A DNA stretch of 64,000 bases, taken from positions 2,356,001-2,420,000 of the forward strand of contig NZ_AP024238.1 in NCBI RefSeq assembly GCF_019973615.1. The letters are read 5' to 3'. The notes under the pieces are model-generated. The model worked only from the letters and a program-made list of their open reading frames with translations, made no database searches and had not been told where the DNA came from. The DNA is from Rhodoferax lithotrophicus (GTDB lineage Bacteria; Pseudomonadota; Gammaproteobacteria; Burkholderiales; Burkholderiaceae_C). Positions 19,358 to 29,762 of this stretch are shown piece by piece. Numbering within the stretch: position 1 is the first letter of the stretch; every line of letters begins with the position of its first letter. Both the position numbers and the translations under genes were made by a program.

Positions 19358-19669
19358 GTTTTCTCCTTGTAAAAATTGCCTTGTTGCCTATGCTGGCTGA
19401 CTATCCTCCATTATGGGGGTGTTCAACCGCCGCCTGAACGGCAAGACTGTGCCGGGGCCTCGGTTTTGCTGCTGGCATTTGCCAAGTCTTGGCTCGCCAG
19501 CAAACCAGCCAGCACCACCCGGCGGTCAGGGCCTCGCTCAAAACTACCCAGCAGCTCCGCAATGCTGGCGCGGTCTCCCCGCGTCAAAGTAGATGTTGCC
19601 CCCAACTTACAGATGATCTGTATCCAAACGACCTGACCGAGCAGACTGAGATTGGATTGGTCAACCGCC
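19358..19669. other. Intergenic stretch without a convincing gene
   Basis: About 310 bases between the broken restriction gene and the HigA-like gene. The only open frame of note is a 60-residue minus-strand ORF (19423-19605) with no recognisable domain. The stretch may be debris from rearrangement of the insert. Confidence 0.5.
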
Positions 19670-19990
19670 TCAGGCTGCGACCGAGTGTGCAGACAGGCTG
19701 ACCTGCAGCCGTTCGCGCACGGCTCGAAATATGGCTGCCAGGTTGTCCATGCTGGGGTTGCCGGTAGGTGACAACATCCTGTGCAAACTCTTGCTGGGCT
19801 TGGAGGTCAGTGTTGCGAGTTGCTCGAAGCCGATGGTGGCATTCACCAAGTCACGCAGAATCAGGCGTGCTGTCTCTGGCTCGCCGTTGAGGAACAGAGT
19901 CGCGGCCTCATCCAACAGGGCCTGCGCAAATGATGCGTCGCTTTGGACACGCTGGATGACGGTTTCTTTGAAATTTCTGGTCAGTGCCAT
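19670..19990 (-). CDS. Antitoxin-like DNA-binding protein (HigA/XRE type)
   Basis: A 106-residue protein. The C-terminal half has a helix-turn-helix of the XRE type (FEQLATLTSKPSKSLHRML...GNPSMDNLAAIFRAV) as in the putative addiction-module antitoxins that pair with RelE/HigB-like toxins. The toxin gene lies upstream, 5 bases away, so the toxin is translated first, as in higBA. Confidence 0.82.
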   Translation of the reverse strand: MALTRNFKETVIQRVQSDASFAQALLDEAATLFLNGEPETARLILRDLVNATIGFEQLATLTSKPSKSLHRMLSPTGNPSMDNLAAIFRAVRERLQVSLSAHSVAA

Positions 19991-19995
19991 TGCAT

Positions 19996-20352
19996 TTACC
20001 CCTTGTGCTTGCTGATTGATTTTGCAGTCATTGCCTTTTTGCGTGACTTGTACTCGGCCAACAGTTCCTTGGCTTTATCGATGTCTCGTTGCTGGCCACG
20101 CTTGGTGCCGCCGCCAAACAGAACGATGAGCGTTTCGCCATCTTTGGCGAGGTAGATTCGGTAACCGGGTCCCCAGTCGATGATGTATTCACCCAGGCCG
20201 TCAAACCACTTGATGCTGGAGGTATTGCCCAATTCCATACGAAGTTTGGCAACGGTCACTTTGGCTGCAGCCTGCGATGACAGGCTATCAAACCATTGTT
20301 TGTAAGGGTTGGATGCATCCTCACGGATGTACTCTTCGACTTTGATTGCCAT
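19996..20352 (-). CDS. RelE/HigB-family toxin
   Basis: A 118-residue protein of the phage-derived Gp49-like/HigB type: KVEEYIREDASNPYKQWFDSL, then GLGEYIIDWGPGYRIYLAKDGETLIVLFGGGTKRGQQRDIDKAKELL. The start MAIKVEEY at 20352 is chosen because a perfect palindrome lies 8 bases upstream; the frame itself stays open to 20637 but that part has no family features. Such toxins cleave mRNA on ribosomes. Confidence 0.85.
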   Translation of the reverse strand: MAIKVEEYIREDASNPYKQWFDSLSSQAAAKVTVAKLRMELGNTSSIKWFDGLGEYIIDWGPGYRIYLAKDGETLIVLFGGGTKRGQQRDIDKAKELLAEYKSRKKAMTAKSISKHKG

Positions 20353-20360
20353 GATTAATG

Positions 20361-20376
20361 GTAACACATGTGTTAC
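20361..20376. promoter_or_regulatory. Perfect 16-bp palindrome, candidate operator of the HigBA-like pair
   Basis: GTAACACATGTGTTAC is a perfect palindrome 8 bases upstream of the toxin start. Autoregulation by the antitoxin at such a site is usual for this class. Confidence 0.5.
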
Positions 20377-20413
20377 TTTTGATGCGAAAACGATCTTGAT
20401 GCAGGTGGCCCCG

Positions 20414-21241
20414 TCAGCCCCGCCCCAACCCCCGGCATATTTCAGGCACCGCCCGGTACAAGCACGAGTAGTGCGACAGCCCGCTGAAGCTTGGGGTTGC
20501 GGCTGCGCCCGGTATCGCCGAGGCCAGGTAGTGCGCCATTTGCGGCGGCGACCAGTTGTCCGCATCACCATGCCAGAGGTGTGTGGGCGCGGCAATGTCG
20601 GCCAGTATGGCGCTCCACGGCTGCACATAGGCCTCAACGTCTCTCACATAGCCCCGCACGCGGCCCCAAAAGCATGAGCGCAATATGGGGGTGATGCGGG
20701 CCTGAAACTCAGGGTCGGCGGCCAGGGCCTTGTCAGCACCTGCGGCACTGGCAAACAGCAGGCGAAACAAGGCTTTAGGGGCCAGCCAGGCGAGCAAGCT
20801 TTGCCAGTACGACAACAACATGAACAACGCCGGCGCAGCCTTGGCCAGCCGGAACACCTGTTGGCCCGCCATGGCTGGCAGAAAGTTCCCTGCCTCCAAA
20901 GGCGCTGCCGCAGACACCAGGTGCAGGCTTCTGACCCCGTTGGGCATGTACCGACAAGTTTGAAGGGCGATGAACGTACCGATGGAAAACCCAATGAAAT
21001 CGACGGGTTGTTCGCCAGATGCTTTGGCAATTTCTTCCGCCAGAAACCGGTAATACGCCTCACCGGTGAGGGCGGCAGGGATCGCAAACCGGTCAAGGCA
21101 AAGCACCGTCAAACCGTGTTTTTGGGCTTCCAGGTCGAAGAGCTGACCTTCCTCCGGCGCACCGGGGGCACCGTGGAAATAGACGACCAGCTTGCCGTGG
21201 GTAGAACCAAATTGACGAGGTTTCAGGGGGGCAACTTCCAT
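20414..21241 (-). CDS. Alpha/beta hydrolase
   Basis: A 275-residue alpha/beta hydrolase: oxyanion region YFHGAPGAPEE near residue 22, nucleophile elbow GFSIGT with the catalytic Ser, an acid in WHGDADNWSPP, and a late His in FSGLSHYSCL. The substrate cannot be told. It is the last gene of the insert that separates the DUF1932 gene from ligI and is transcribed against the lig genes. Confidence 0.8.
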   Translation of the reverse strand: MEVAPLKPRQFGSTHGKLVVYFHGAPGAPEEGQLFDLEAQKHGLTVLCLDRFAIPAALTGEAYYRFLAEEIAKASGEQPVDFIGFSIGTFIALQTCRYMPNGVRSLHLVSAAAPLEAGNFLPAMAGQQVFRLAKAAPALFMLLSYWQSLLAWLAPKALFRLLFASAAGADKALAADPEFQARITPILRSCFWGRVRGYVRDVEAYVQPWSAILADIAAPTHLWHGDADNWSPPQMAHYLASAIPGAAATPSFSGLSHYSCLYRAVPEICRGLGRG

Positions 21242-21532
21242 GCTGAGTATTCACTTCAATCAAGTTGGACTGAACCGCCTGCTCAGACGGTCGCGGTAGG
21301 GGGGCTTAAAAGCACTTCCCAGTGGGTTGAAATGGATCATAACCACGCAAGAGAGGGGGCCTTTGCCGCTCCTCGTTTTCGCACGCTTGGCCGTGGAATT
21401 TCTCTCGATTCTTGTGAATGCTCCAAGCTATCCCATCCCGGCATACCAGCTAGCCGCTTATGCACATAGTCAAGGTTGAGCTGGCTGCTGACAATGCAGC
21501 CAACACAACTTCTTCCCTGGCACGAGCACCCC

Positions 21533-22459
21533 ATGAGCAAACCAACTTCAGGTGATTTCACCAAAACCGCAGGCTGGCTGGACTGGTACAGCGGCCCGAG
21601 CAAGCCGCGTTTCCAGTTGCCCGCAGGCGCGGTGGACGCGCATTGCCATGTGTTCGGCCCAGGCGCTGAATTCCCCTACGCGCCAGAGCGCAAGTACACG
21701 CCTTGTGATGCGTCCAAGGCCCAGCTGTTTGCGCTGCGCGACCACCTGGGGTTTGAGAAAAACGTCATCGTGCAGGCCACCTGCCACGGGGCGGATAACC
21801 GTGCGCTGGTGGATGCGTTGCAGAGCAGCAAGGGCAAGGCGCGCGGCGTGGCCACCGTCAAGCGCAGCGTGAGCGATGCCGAAATCCAGGCCATGCACGA
21901 TGCCGGTGTGCGTGGTGTGCGCTTCAACTTTGTCAAACGCCTGGTGGACTTCACACCCAAGGACGAGCTGATGGAGATTGCCGCGCGTATCAAGGCCTGG
22001 GGCTGGCATGTGGTGATCTACTTTGAGGCGGTGGACTTGCCCGAGCTGTGGGACTTTTTCACCGCGCTGCCGACCACCGTGGTGGTCGATCACATGGGCC
22101 GGCCTGATGTGGCGCTGCCGGTGGACGGGCCGCAGTTTGCACTGTTCCAGAAGTTCATGCGGGAACACAGCAATGTGTGGAGCAAAGTAAGCTGCCCCGA
22201 ACGCCTGAGCGTGACCGGCCCCAAGGCATTGGACGGTGAGCAAAACGCCTACCAAGACGTGATTCCGTTTGCCAAGGCCATTGTTGAAGAGTTCCCCGAC
22301 CGCGTGCTGTGGGGCACCGACTGGCCGCACCCGAACCTGAAGGATCACATGCCCGACGACGGCCTGCTGGTGGACTTCATCCCGCACATTGCGCCCACGG
22401 CTGAATTGCAGCGTAAGCTGCTGGTCGATAACCCGAATCGTTTGTACTGGAATTCATAG
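21533..22459 (+). CDS. ligI: 2-pyrone-4,6-dicarboxylate hydrolase
   Basis: A 308-residue amidohydrolase that opens 2-pyrone-4,6-dicarboxylate to 4-oxalomesaconate (PmdD). The metal motif VDAHCHVFGPG near residue 30 is typical of LigI, as are VQATCHGADNRALVDAL, VVDHMGRPD and the late LWGTDWPHPN. ATG 21533 gives the usual N-terminus; the frame from 21476 only adds residues without family features. Spacing to ligA is 51 bases and holds repeat copy 5. Confidence 0.94.
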   Translation: MSKPTSGDFTKTAGWLDWYSGPSKPRFQLPAGAVDAHCHVFGPGAEFPYAPERKYTPCDASKAQLFALRDHLGFEKNVIVQATCHGADNRALVDALQSSKGKARGVATVKRSVSDAEIQAMHDAGVRGVRFNFVKRLVDFTPKDELMEIAARIKAWGWHVVIYFEAVDLPELWDFFTALPTTVVVDHMGRPDVALPVDGPQFALFQKFMREHSNVWSKVSCPERLSVTGPKALDGEQNAYQDVIPFAKAIVEEFPDRVLWGTDWPHPNLKDHMPDDGLLVDFIPHIAPTAELQRKLLVDNPNRLYWNS

Positions 22460-22500
22460 CAGCTTGCGCAGGTCATACCTGGGCTAGAGGCACTTTTTAC
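22455..22500. repeat. Dispersed intergenic repeat, copy 5
   Basis: Between ligI and ligA: CATAGCAGCTTGCGCAGG, TCATACCTGGGCTAGAGGCAC. The order of words matches copies 2 and 3, but the TTATAAA end is lost. Confidence 0.65.
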
Positions 22501-22510
22501 CTAAAACACC

Positions 22511-23811
<1,301 letters not shown>

Positions 23812-23812
23812 A

Positions 23813-24769
23813 ATGAGCAAAACCATCAAAGTGGCGCTAGCCGGTGCTGGCGCTTTCGGCATCAAACACCTGGACGGCATCAAGAACATCGACGGTGTTG
23901 AAGTCGTCTCCCTCATCAGCCGTGACCTGGATAAAACCCGTGAAGTGGCTGCCAAATACGGCATTGACCACGTCACCACCGACCTGGCGGACAGCCTGGC
24001 GCTGAAAGAAGTCGATGCGGTCATCTTGTGCACCCCCACCCAAATGCACGCCAGCCAGACCCTGGCCTGCCTGAAGGCAGGCAAACACGTGCAGGTGGAA
24101 ATTCCGCTGTGCGATGTGCTCACCGACGGCGAAGAAGTCGTGCAAGTCGCGGCCAAGAGCGGCCTGGTCGCCATGTGCGGCCACACCCGCCGCTTCAACC
24201 CCAGCCACCAGTACGTGCACAAAAAAATCACGGCGGGTGAATTCAATATCCAGCAAATGGATGTGCAGACCTACTTCTTCCGCCGCACCAACATGAACGC
24301 GCTGGGCCAAGCCCGCAGTTGGACCGATCACCTGCTGTGGCACCACGCTGCGCACACGGTCGATTTGTTCGCCTACCAGTGCGGCAGCCTCATCGTGAAA
24401 GCCAACGCCATCCAGGGCCCGATCCACCCGACGCTGGGCATTGCCATGGACATGAGCATCCAGCTCAAGGCCGCCAATGGCGCGATTTGTACGCTGAGTC
24501 TGAGCTTCAATAACGACGGCCCGCTGGGCACCTTCTTTCGCTACATCGGCGACAGCGCCACCTACATTGCGCGGTATGACGACTTGTTCAATGGCAAGGA
24601 AGAAAAAATCGACGTGTCCCAGGTGGACGTGAGCATGAACGGCATCGAACTGCAAGACCGCGAGTTTTTTGCAGCGATCAAGGAGGGCAGGGAACCCAAC
24701 AGCTCAGTGGCGAGTGTGCTGCCTTGCTACCAGGTGCTGCATGGGTTGGAGTTGCAGTTGAAGGAGTAG
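23813..24769 (+). CDS. ligC: 4-carboxy-2-hydroxymuconate-6-semialdehyde dehydrogenase
   Basis: A 318-residue Gfo/Idh/MocA-family dehydrogenase that oxidises the ring-cleavage product, as its hemiacetal, to 2-pyrone-4,6-dicarboxylate with NADP+. N-terminal Rossmann motif AGAGAFGIKHLDGI; the family EIPLCD and CGHTRRFNPSHQY segments are present. ATG 23813 follows the ligB stop by one base; the frame from 23759 lies in ligB. It closes the catabolic block. Confidence 0.94.
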   Translation: MSKTIKVALAGAGAFGIKHLDGIKNIDGVEVVSLISRDLDKTREVAAKYGIDHVTTDLADSLALKEVDAVILCTPTQMHASQTLACLKAGKHVQVEIPLCDVLTDGEEVVQVAAKSGLVAMCGHTRRFNPSHQYVHKKITAGEFNIQQMDVQTYFFRRTNMNALGQARSWTDHLLWHHAAHTVDLFAYQCGSLIVKANAIQGPIHPTLGIAMDMSIQLKAANGAICTLSLSFNNDGPLGTFFRYIGDSATYIARYDDLFNGKEEKIDVSQVDVSMNGIELQDREFFAAIKEGREPNSSVASVLPCYQVLHGLELQLKE

Positions 24770-24956
24770 AGCTTGGGTTGATCGCCATTGAGGGGCGGTT
24801 GGTAATGGGTATGGGGGTATGGGAATTGACAGTGGCGTGCCGCCAACATTCAGCATCCGCCGATTCGACACCGAGTGATCTGGCGCGTGGTTGATTGCTC
24901 GCAACGCCCAGCGATGGACGATTGAGCTTTTACAATGCCCTAAAAAAGGGGGGTTT

Positions 24957-25682
24957 GTGGATATAGACCGTGCCTACCGTTGCACCATTGTCAGTGTGCA
25001 GTTGCTTGACAAAAATACCCGTAGTGCGATGGCTGCGCTGTATCTTGCCGTCTACGAAGCGACCAGCGCAACAGTTTTTGAGCAGGACTTGTCCAGTAAA
25101 GACGAGGTTTTGCTGCTGCATTTCAATGCGCAATTGGTGGGCTTCACCACACTCAAGGTCTATCCCTGTCTTTGGCGCGGAAATTTTATTCAAGTGCTCT
25201 ATTCGGGCGACACGGTGGTAGACCGTCTGCACTGGGGCCAGCACGCGCTGTCATTTGCCTGGGTTCGGCACTTGGGGCAGATCAAGCGACGACACCCCGA
25301 GCAGCGTCTGGTTTGGTTTTTGCTGGTGAAGGGGCACCGGACTTATCGCTATCTTCACGTTTTTGCGCGGCATTTTTATCCCGAAAAGGTGCCAGTTACA
25401 GACGACATCTCTGACTTGGCAATACATCTGGCTCAAGAGCAGTTTCCCAGCGACTACAACCCACAAAGCGGTGTTGTTGAATTCACCCCTTCACGTGGGC
25501 AATTGCGGCATGAGCTTGCCGAGCCTCGGGTCGATGAGTTGGGGCGGCCGGGGGTTGACTTTTTCTTGCAAAAAAATCCTGGCTTTCGGCAAGGGCACGA
25601 GTTGGTTTGTGTTTGCGATGTTGATGAGAGCAACATGAAGCCTTTAACATTGAGGCTGTTTCGCCAAGGATGTCATGCCTGA
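24957..25682 (+). CDS. GNAT-like N-acyltransferase (first gene of the radical SAM operon)
   Basis: About 241 residues from GTG 24957, chosen because AAAAAAGGGGGG lies directly upstream; the frame is open from TTG 24891. The fold looks GNAT-like: early strand-helix (CTIVSVQLLD...AMAALYLAVYEA), central strands with LLLHFNAQLVGFTTLKVYP, and a VLYSGDTVVDRLHWGQHAL segment. The acceptor is not evident. Its stop overlaps the GH3 start by 8 bases. It has no close family name that I can give. Confidence 0.55.
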   Translation: MDIDRAYRCTIVSVQLLDKNTRSAMAALYLAVYEATSATVFEQDLSSKDEVLLLHFNAQLVGFTTLKVYPCLWRGNFIQVLYSGDTVVDRLHWGQHALSFAWVRHLGQIKRRHPEQRLVWFLLVKGHRTYRYLHVFARHFYPEKVPVTDDISDLAIHLAQEQFPSDYNPQSGVVEFTPSRGQLRHELAEPRVDELGRPGVDFFLQKNPGFRQGHELVCVCDVDESNMKPLTLRLFRQGCHA

Positions 25683-27021
25683 TCTGGACGCTGTACAGAA
25701 GAAGCCTGAGCTCAATGACATTGCATGGTTACAAGCCATGTTGGCCCGGAACACGCGCACGGCCTATTTAAAAGCCTACGGCGCACCGCAGGATCTGGCT
25801 GCATTTCGCCAGCAGGTGCCATTGACGAGTTATGAAGAGTTGCAAGCTCAGTGGCTGCCCCGAGTGCTTGCTGGTGAGCCCAGCGTACTCTTTGACGGCC
25901 TGCCTTGTGCCTACGAGCGTACCGGTGGCAGCAGTGGTGGAGCCAAGCTGATTCCCTTTTCTACTTGGGGCCTGCTTGACTTTCAGGCAGCCATCAATCC
26001 CTGGCTTGGCAGTGTGGTGTCTACCCGCAGCATCACGGGTCTTGTCTATCTGGCGACCAGTCCGGCAACTAGGAAATCAGAGCACATCAACGGCATCCCG
26101 GTAGGTTTACCTGATGGGGCGTACCTTGGTGAGCAATGGGGTCGATGGATCGCGCAGCGCAGTGCCGTTCCCCTTGCACTGATGGCAGAGCCTAGTGTGG
26201 ATGTGTGGCGAGAAAAGACCCTTGCGAGTTTGCGAGCAGCCCATGATCTGGAGATGATTTCCATATGGAGCCCTACCTTCTTTCTGCGCTTGTTGGATGA
26301 TTTGCCAGCGGCCGACAAGTTGTGGCCCAAGCTTAAGCTCATCAGTTGTTGGGCGTCCGCTGAATCGAGTGGACCTGCAGCGGAACTGCAAGCGCGGTTA
26401 AGCCACGCACAACTTCAACCCAAAGGACTGCTTTCTACCGAGTGTGTAGTGACCGTCCCGGATGAGCCGGATCTGCCCGTACTTACCCACCATGGTTTTT
26501 TTGAGTTTGAAAACCCACAGGGTCTTTTTTTGAGAGATGAACTCATCCCGGGCACAAGTTACACCGTCATTGCCACAACAGCGAGCGGCCTGTACCGTTA
26601 CCGAACTGGGGATATGGTTTTGTGCAAGGGGTATACCGAGTCAAAGCAACCCATATTGGAATTTCAAGGGCGAAGTGGTATTGCGTCTGACTTGGTGGGT
26701 GAGAAATTGACAGAAGCTTTTGTCAGTGAAGCATTGCGCGGTATCCGTGGATTCCGGTTCTTGACTCCCATACGGCAAGCCTCTTGCTATGTGCTTGTGA
26801 CAGACGAAGATGCTGTTGTAGATTTGACTGACATAGAAGCCCGTTTGTGTGTCAATCCGCAATACGCCTATGCACGTGCCTTGGGACAACTCAAGCCGCT
26901 GCAGCACCGACCGGTTCGCCAGTTATATGACCGCTATGTGTCGACTCAAGTCGACCGGGGTGTGCGACTCGCAGACGTAAAACCTGTTGCTCTGATACCC
27001 AATTTTTCCTGGATCGATTAG
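25675..27021 (+). CDS. GH3-type acyl-adenylating (amido synthetase-like) enzyme
   Basis: A 448-residue protein with the GH3 layout. The phosphate-loop motif YERTGGSSGGAKLIPFS near residue 80 matches motif 1 of GH3 enzymes, and ASGLYRYRTGDMVLCKG matches the Y-x-x-YRTGD motif 3. The helix EGRSGIASDLVGEKLTE-like segment (FQGRSGIASDLVGEKLTEA) is also typical. GH3 enzymes adenylate a carboxylic acid and transfer it to an amine. At 448 residues it is shorter than plant GH3 proteins (about 600). It overlaps the GNAT-like gene by 8 bases and precedes radical SAM genes, suggesting amide formation in a modified metabolite. Confidence 0.75.
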   Translation: MPDLDAVQKKPELNDIAWLQAMLARNTRTAYLKAYGAPQDLAAFRQQVPLTSYEELQAQWLPRVLAGEPSVLFDGLPCAYERTGGSSGGAKLIPFSTWGLLDFQAAINPWLGSVVSTRSITGLVYLATSPATRKSEHINGIPVGLPDGAYLGEQWGRWIAQRSAVPLALMAEPSVDVWREKTLASLRAAHDLEMISIWSPTFFLRLLDDLPAADKLWPKLKLISCWASAESSGPAAELQARLSHAQLQPKGLLSTECVVTVPDEPDLPVLTHHGFFEFENPQGLFLRDELIPGTSYTVIATTASGLYRYRTGDMVLCKGYTESKQPILEFQGRSGIASDLVGEKLTEAFVSEALRGIRGFRFLTPIRQASCYVLVTDEDAVVDLTDIEARLCVNPQYAYARALGQLKPLQHRPVRQLYDRYVSTQVDRGVRLADVKPVALIPNFSWID

Positions 27022-27033
27022 GAGTTCCTAAGA

Positions 27034-28425
27034 GTGAAAATTGCATTGATTTCCCCCAAAGGGCCTTTGTACCGGCATCGTGCCGGGATTTTCGGGAAGT
27101 CGCTTCGGTATCAGCCATTAACCTTGACCACCCTGGCCGCTTTGGTGCCAGAAGAACTCCATGCTGAAGTGATGTTGTTTGACGAGGGCATCCAAGACGT
27201 TCCCAGTGACCTTGAGGCAGATTTGATCGGTTTAACCGTGATTACCGGTACCGCCAGACGTACCTATGAATTGGCGGATCAATACCGTGCCCAAGGCAAG
27301 ACGGTTGTTTTGGGCGGGCCGCATGTGACATTGGTACCGCAAGAGGCCGCGGCACATGCGGATGCCATCGTGACCGGCTACGCGGAAGATACTTGGCCGC
27401 AGTTGTTGCGCGATTTTTCGGCAGGCTGTTTGCAAGCCTTGTATTGCCAAGCCCCAGACTTTTCTCTGGATAGACCGGATATGCCATTCGCCCGGCGGGA
27501 TATGTTTGATTCCAAGCAGTACCTCACACAAGCGGTTTTTGAGGCGACGCGCTCTTGTGCGCACGACTGTGAATTCTGTGTCGCACCAAGTGCCTGGGGG
27601 AGAAAACAGTTTCAAAAACCGGTATCTTGGGTGATTGATGACATACGACGCGTTGGGGCAAAACGCATTTTGTTCGTTGATTTGAACTTGGTGTCTGACC
27701 GGCAATACGCCCGAGAGCTTTTTACTGCGCTCATCCCTTTGAAGATTCGATGGTTTGGTCTGTCTACCGTACTCATTGCGCATGACCCAGAATTGTTGGA
27801 GCTCATCGCCCGTTCGGGCTGTCGTGGCTTGCTTTTGGGGCTGGAAACGCTGGACAAAGGGGGCTTGAGTGATGCGCGCAAGAAGTTCAACGGCTCGGTG
27901 GATTACGCCGGTCTTATTGGGGACTTACACGCCTTGGACATTGCTGTTCAGGGCTGTTTCGTTTTCGGTCTAGACCATGACACCACTGATGTGTTTGATG
28001 AGACGGTTCAGTTTGCCATTGACACGGGGATTGATTTACCCCGTTTTGCCCTGTTGACCCCTTTCCCGGGGACACCGCTGCACCACCGGCTGAAGGAGCA
28101 GAACCGCTTGCTTACGCTGGATTGGGAGTTGTACGACGGGCAGCATGTGGTGTTTCAGCCTATGAATATGTCGCCTCAGGAACTCGCTACGGGTCACGAG
28201 CGTGCCTGGAAGGCAGTGTACCGGCCTTCGGCCATCGTTCGCCGCTTGTGGAAAGCGCGTGCCTGGGAGCCGCTGGCCATTGGAGCCAACTTGGGCTATA
28301 GGTTCTACGCGCATAACCTGCATCGTTTCTACAACTGTGATTGGCATTTGTCGTCGGTGGGTACGCCGATCAATTTGCCAAGCATGGTGCCGATTAAAAC
28401 CAAAAGCAATACCGTATGCGGCTGA
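27034..28425 (+). CDS. B12-binding-type radical SAM protein 1
   Basis: A 463-residue protein beginning with GTG 27034 after AGGAG. Residues 1 to about 140 form a cobalamin-binding-like Rossmann domain (LTLTTLAALVP...VVLGGPHVTLVPQEA) without the DxHxxG motif. The radical SAM core follows with its iron-sulfur cysteines Cys175, Cys179 and Cys182 (CAHDCEFC). Such proteins methylate or rearrange unactivated carbons (HpnP, HpnJ, BchE relatives). It overlaps the next radical SAM gene by 10 bases. The substrate is unknown. Confidence 0.85.
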   Translation: MKIALISPKGPLYRHRAGIFGKSLRYQPLTLTTLAALVPEELHAEVMLFDEGIQDVPSDLEADLIGLTVITGTARRTYELADQYRAQGKTVVLGGPHVTLVPQEAAAHADAIVTGYAEDTWPQLLRDFSAGCLQALYCQAPDFSLDRPDMPFARRDMFDSKQYLTQAVFEATRSCAHDCEFCVAPSAWGRKQFQKPVSWVIDDIRRVGAKRILFVDLNLVSDRQYARELFTALIPLKIRWFGLSTVLIAHDPELLELIARSGCRGLLLGLETLDKGGLSDARKKFNGSVDYAGLIGDLHALDIAVQGCFVFGLDHDTTDVFDETVQFAIDTGIDLPRFALLTPFPGTPLHHRLKEQNRLLTLDWELYDGQHVVFQPMNMSPQELATGHERAWKAVYRPSAIVRRLWKARAWEPLAIGANLGYRFYAHNLHRFYNCDWHLSSVGTPINLPSMVPIKTKSNTVCG

Positions 28426-29762
28426 CCCTGGTGCATCCGGCCATTGGTCATCGTTTGGGTGAGCGCTACATTCGCAGTTGGCAGATGGAGTCTTTGCCGA
28501 TTGCGGCGCTGGCTGGCTTGACACCGTCTGATATCGAGTTGACTTTTTATGACGACCGAATGGAGAAGATTCCATTTGATGAGCCCACTGATGCGGTCGC
28601 CATACCGGTTGAGACCTACACCGCGGCGCGAGCCTACCAAATCGCCAGTGAGTACCGCCGTCGTCGCGTGCCGGTGGTCATGGGCGGTTTTCATGCGACG
28701 CTGATGCCCGATGAGGTATCTCGGTATGCCGAAGGCGTGGTCACTGGCGAGGCTGAAGCGGTCTGGTCAGAGGTGATTGATGATCTTCGGCATGGTCGGT
28801 TGCAACGGCGGTACCACGGTGAGCAGCGTCATCTGGCGCAAATCCGCGTAGATCGACGGCTATTTCAAGGCAAGCGTTACCTGCCGATTGGTTTGATTGA
28901 AACCGGGCGTGGTTGCAAGTTTCCGTGCGAGTTCTGTGCGATACAGACTTTTTTCTCGCGCACCTACCGCTCCAGGCCCGTGGAAGATGTAGTGGCTGAA
29001 GTTGCTGCCATCAAACACGAAAAGAAGTTGTTCTTTTTTGTGGATGACAACTTTGCCGGTGATATGAAGGCCGGACGTGCCTTGCTTGCAGAATTGGCTA
29101 AACAAAAAGTTCGCTGGATTACCCAGATGAGCATCAATGCAGCGCATGACGAAGACTTCTTGCAACAGATGCGCCAGGCAGGCTGTTGTGGCGTGCTGAT
29201 TGGTTTCGAGAGTCTCGATGAAGCCAATTTGCGTTTGATGAACAAACGTTTTAATACCATGGGGGGTGGCTATCGGCAGGCGCTGGCGAATTTGCGCCGA
29301 CACGGGTTGTTTGTGTATGGCACCTTTGTTTTTGGCTACGAGCACGATACGCTGACATCATTTGATCAGGCCGTGGACTTTGCGAGTGAGGAGGGCATGT
29401 ACATTGCCGCCTTCAACCATCTCACCCCTTTTCCTGGAACACCTTTGTATCAGCGCCTTCAAACCGAAGGGCGCTTGCGTTATGACGCGTGGTGGCTTGA
29501 TCCGGCTTATCGCTACAACGAGTTGCCGTTTCTACCCAAAGCCATGAGTCCACAGGATGTCACGCTAGGCTGTGTTGCGGCACGCAAGCGTTTTTATGGA
29601 TGGCCGAATATTCTGCGCCGCAGTCTTCACCATTGGCGTGATTCTTTTGTGTTGCGCAATTTTTTTCTTGTCAATGCGATGCACCGTAACGAGATCAGTT
29701 TGCGCAACGGTTACCCCCTGGGTGACGAAGCCTGGAGCGGCTCTTTGCTGGAAGCGCAATGA
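28416..29762 (+). CDS. B12-binding-type radical SAM protein 2
   Basis: A 448-residue protein with a B12-type N-domain (YDDRMEKIPFDEPTD, VMGGFHATLMPDE) and a radical SAM core with Cys167, Cys171 and Cys174 (CKFPCEFC). The segment YDDRME-IP-DE-TD-VAI-VETYTA is nearly identical to that of protein 4 (32126), so the two are close paralogs. The stop overlaps the GNAT-like start by 4 bases. Confidence 0.87.
   Translation: MRLTLVHPAIGHRLGERYIRSWQMESLPIAALAGLTPSDIELTFYDDRMEKIPFDEPTDAVAIPVETYTAARAYQIASEYRRRRVPVVMGGFHATLMPDEVSRYAEGVVTGEAEAVWSEVIDDLRHGRLQRRYHGEQRHLAQIRVDRRLFQGKRYLPIGLIETGRGCKFPCEFCAIQTFFSRTYRSRPVEDVVAEVAAIKHEKKLFFFVDDNFAGDMKAGRALLAELAKQKVRWITQMSINAAHDEDFLQQMRQAGCCGVLIGFESLDEANLRLMNKRFNTMGGGYRQALANLRRHGLFVYGTFVFGYEHDTLTSFDQAVDFASEEGMYIAAFNHLTPFPGTPLYQRLQTEGRLRYDAWWLDPAYRYNELPFLPKAMSPQDVTLGCVAARKRFYGWPNILRRSLHHWRDSFVLRNFFLVNAMHRNEISLRNGYPLGDEAWSGSLLEAQ

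Noticed and set aside
20353..20637. N-terminal extension of the HigB-like toxin frame
   Set aside because: It runs through the perfect palindrome and the neighbouring hydrolase gene and lacks toxin features; the ATG at 20352 fits the family.
24826..24854. TTGACA before the radical SAM operon as a possible promoter
   Set aside because: No acceptable -10 box at 16-18 bases; left out as a feature, though a promoter must lie near.
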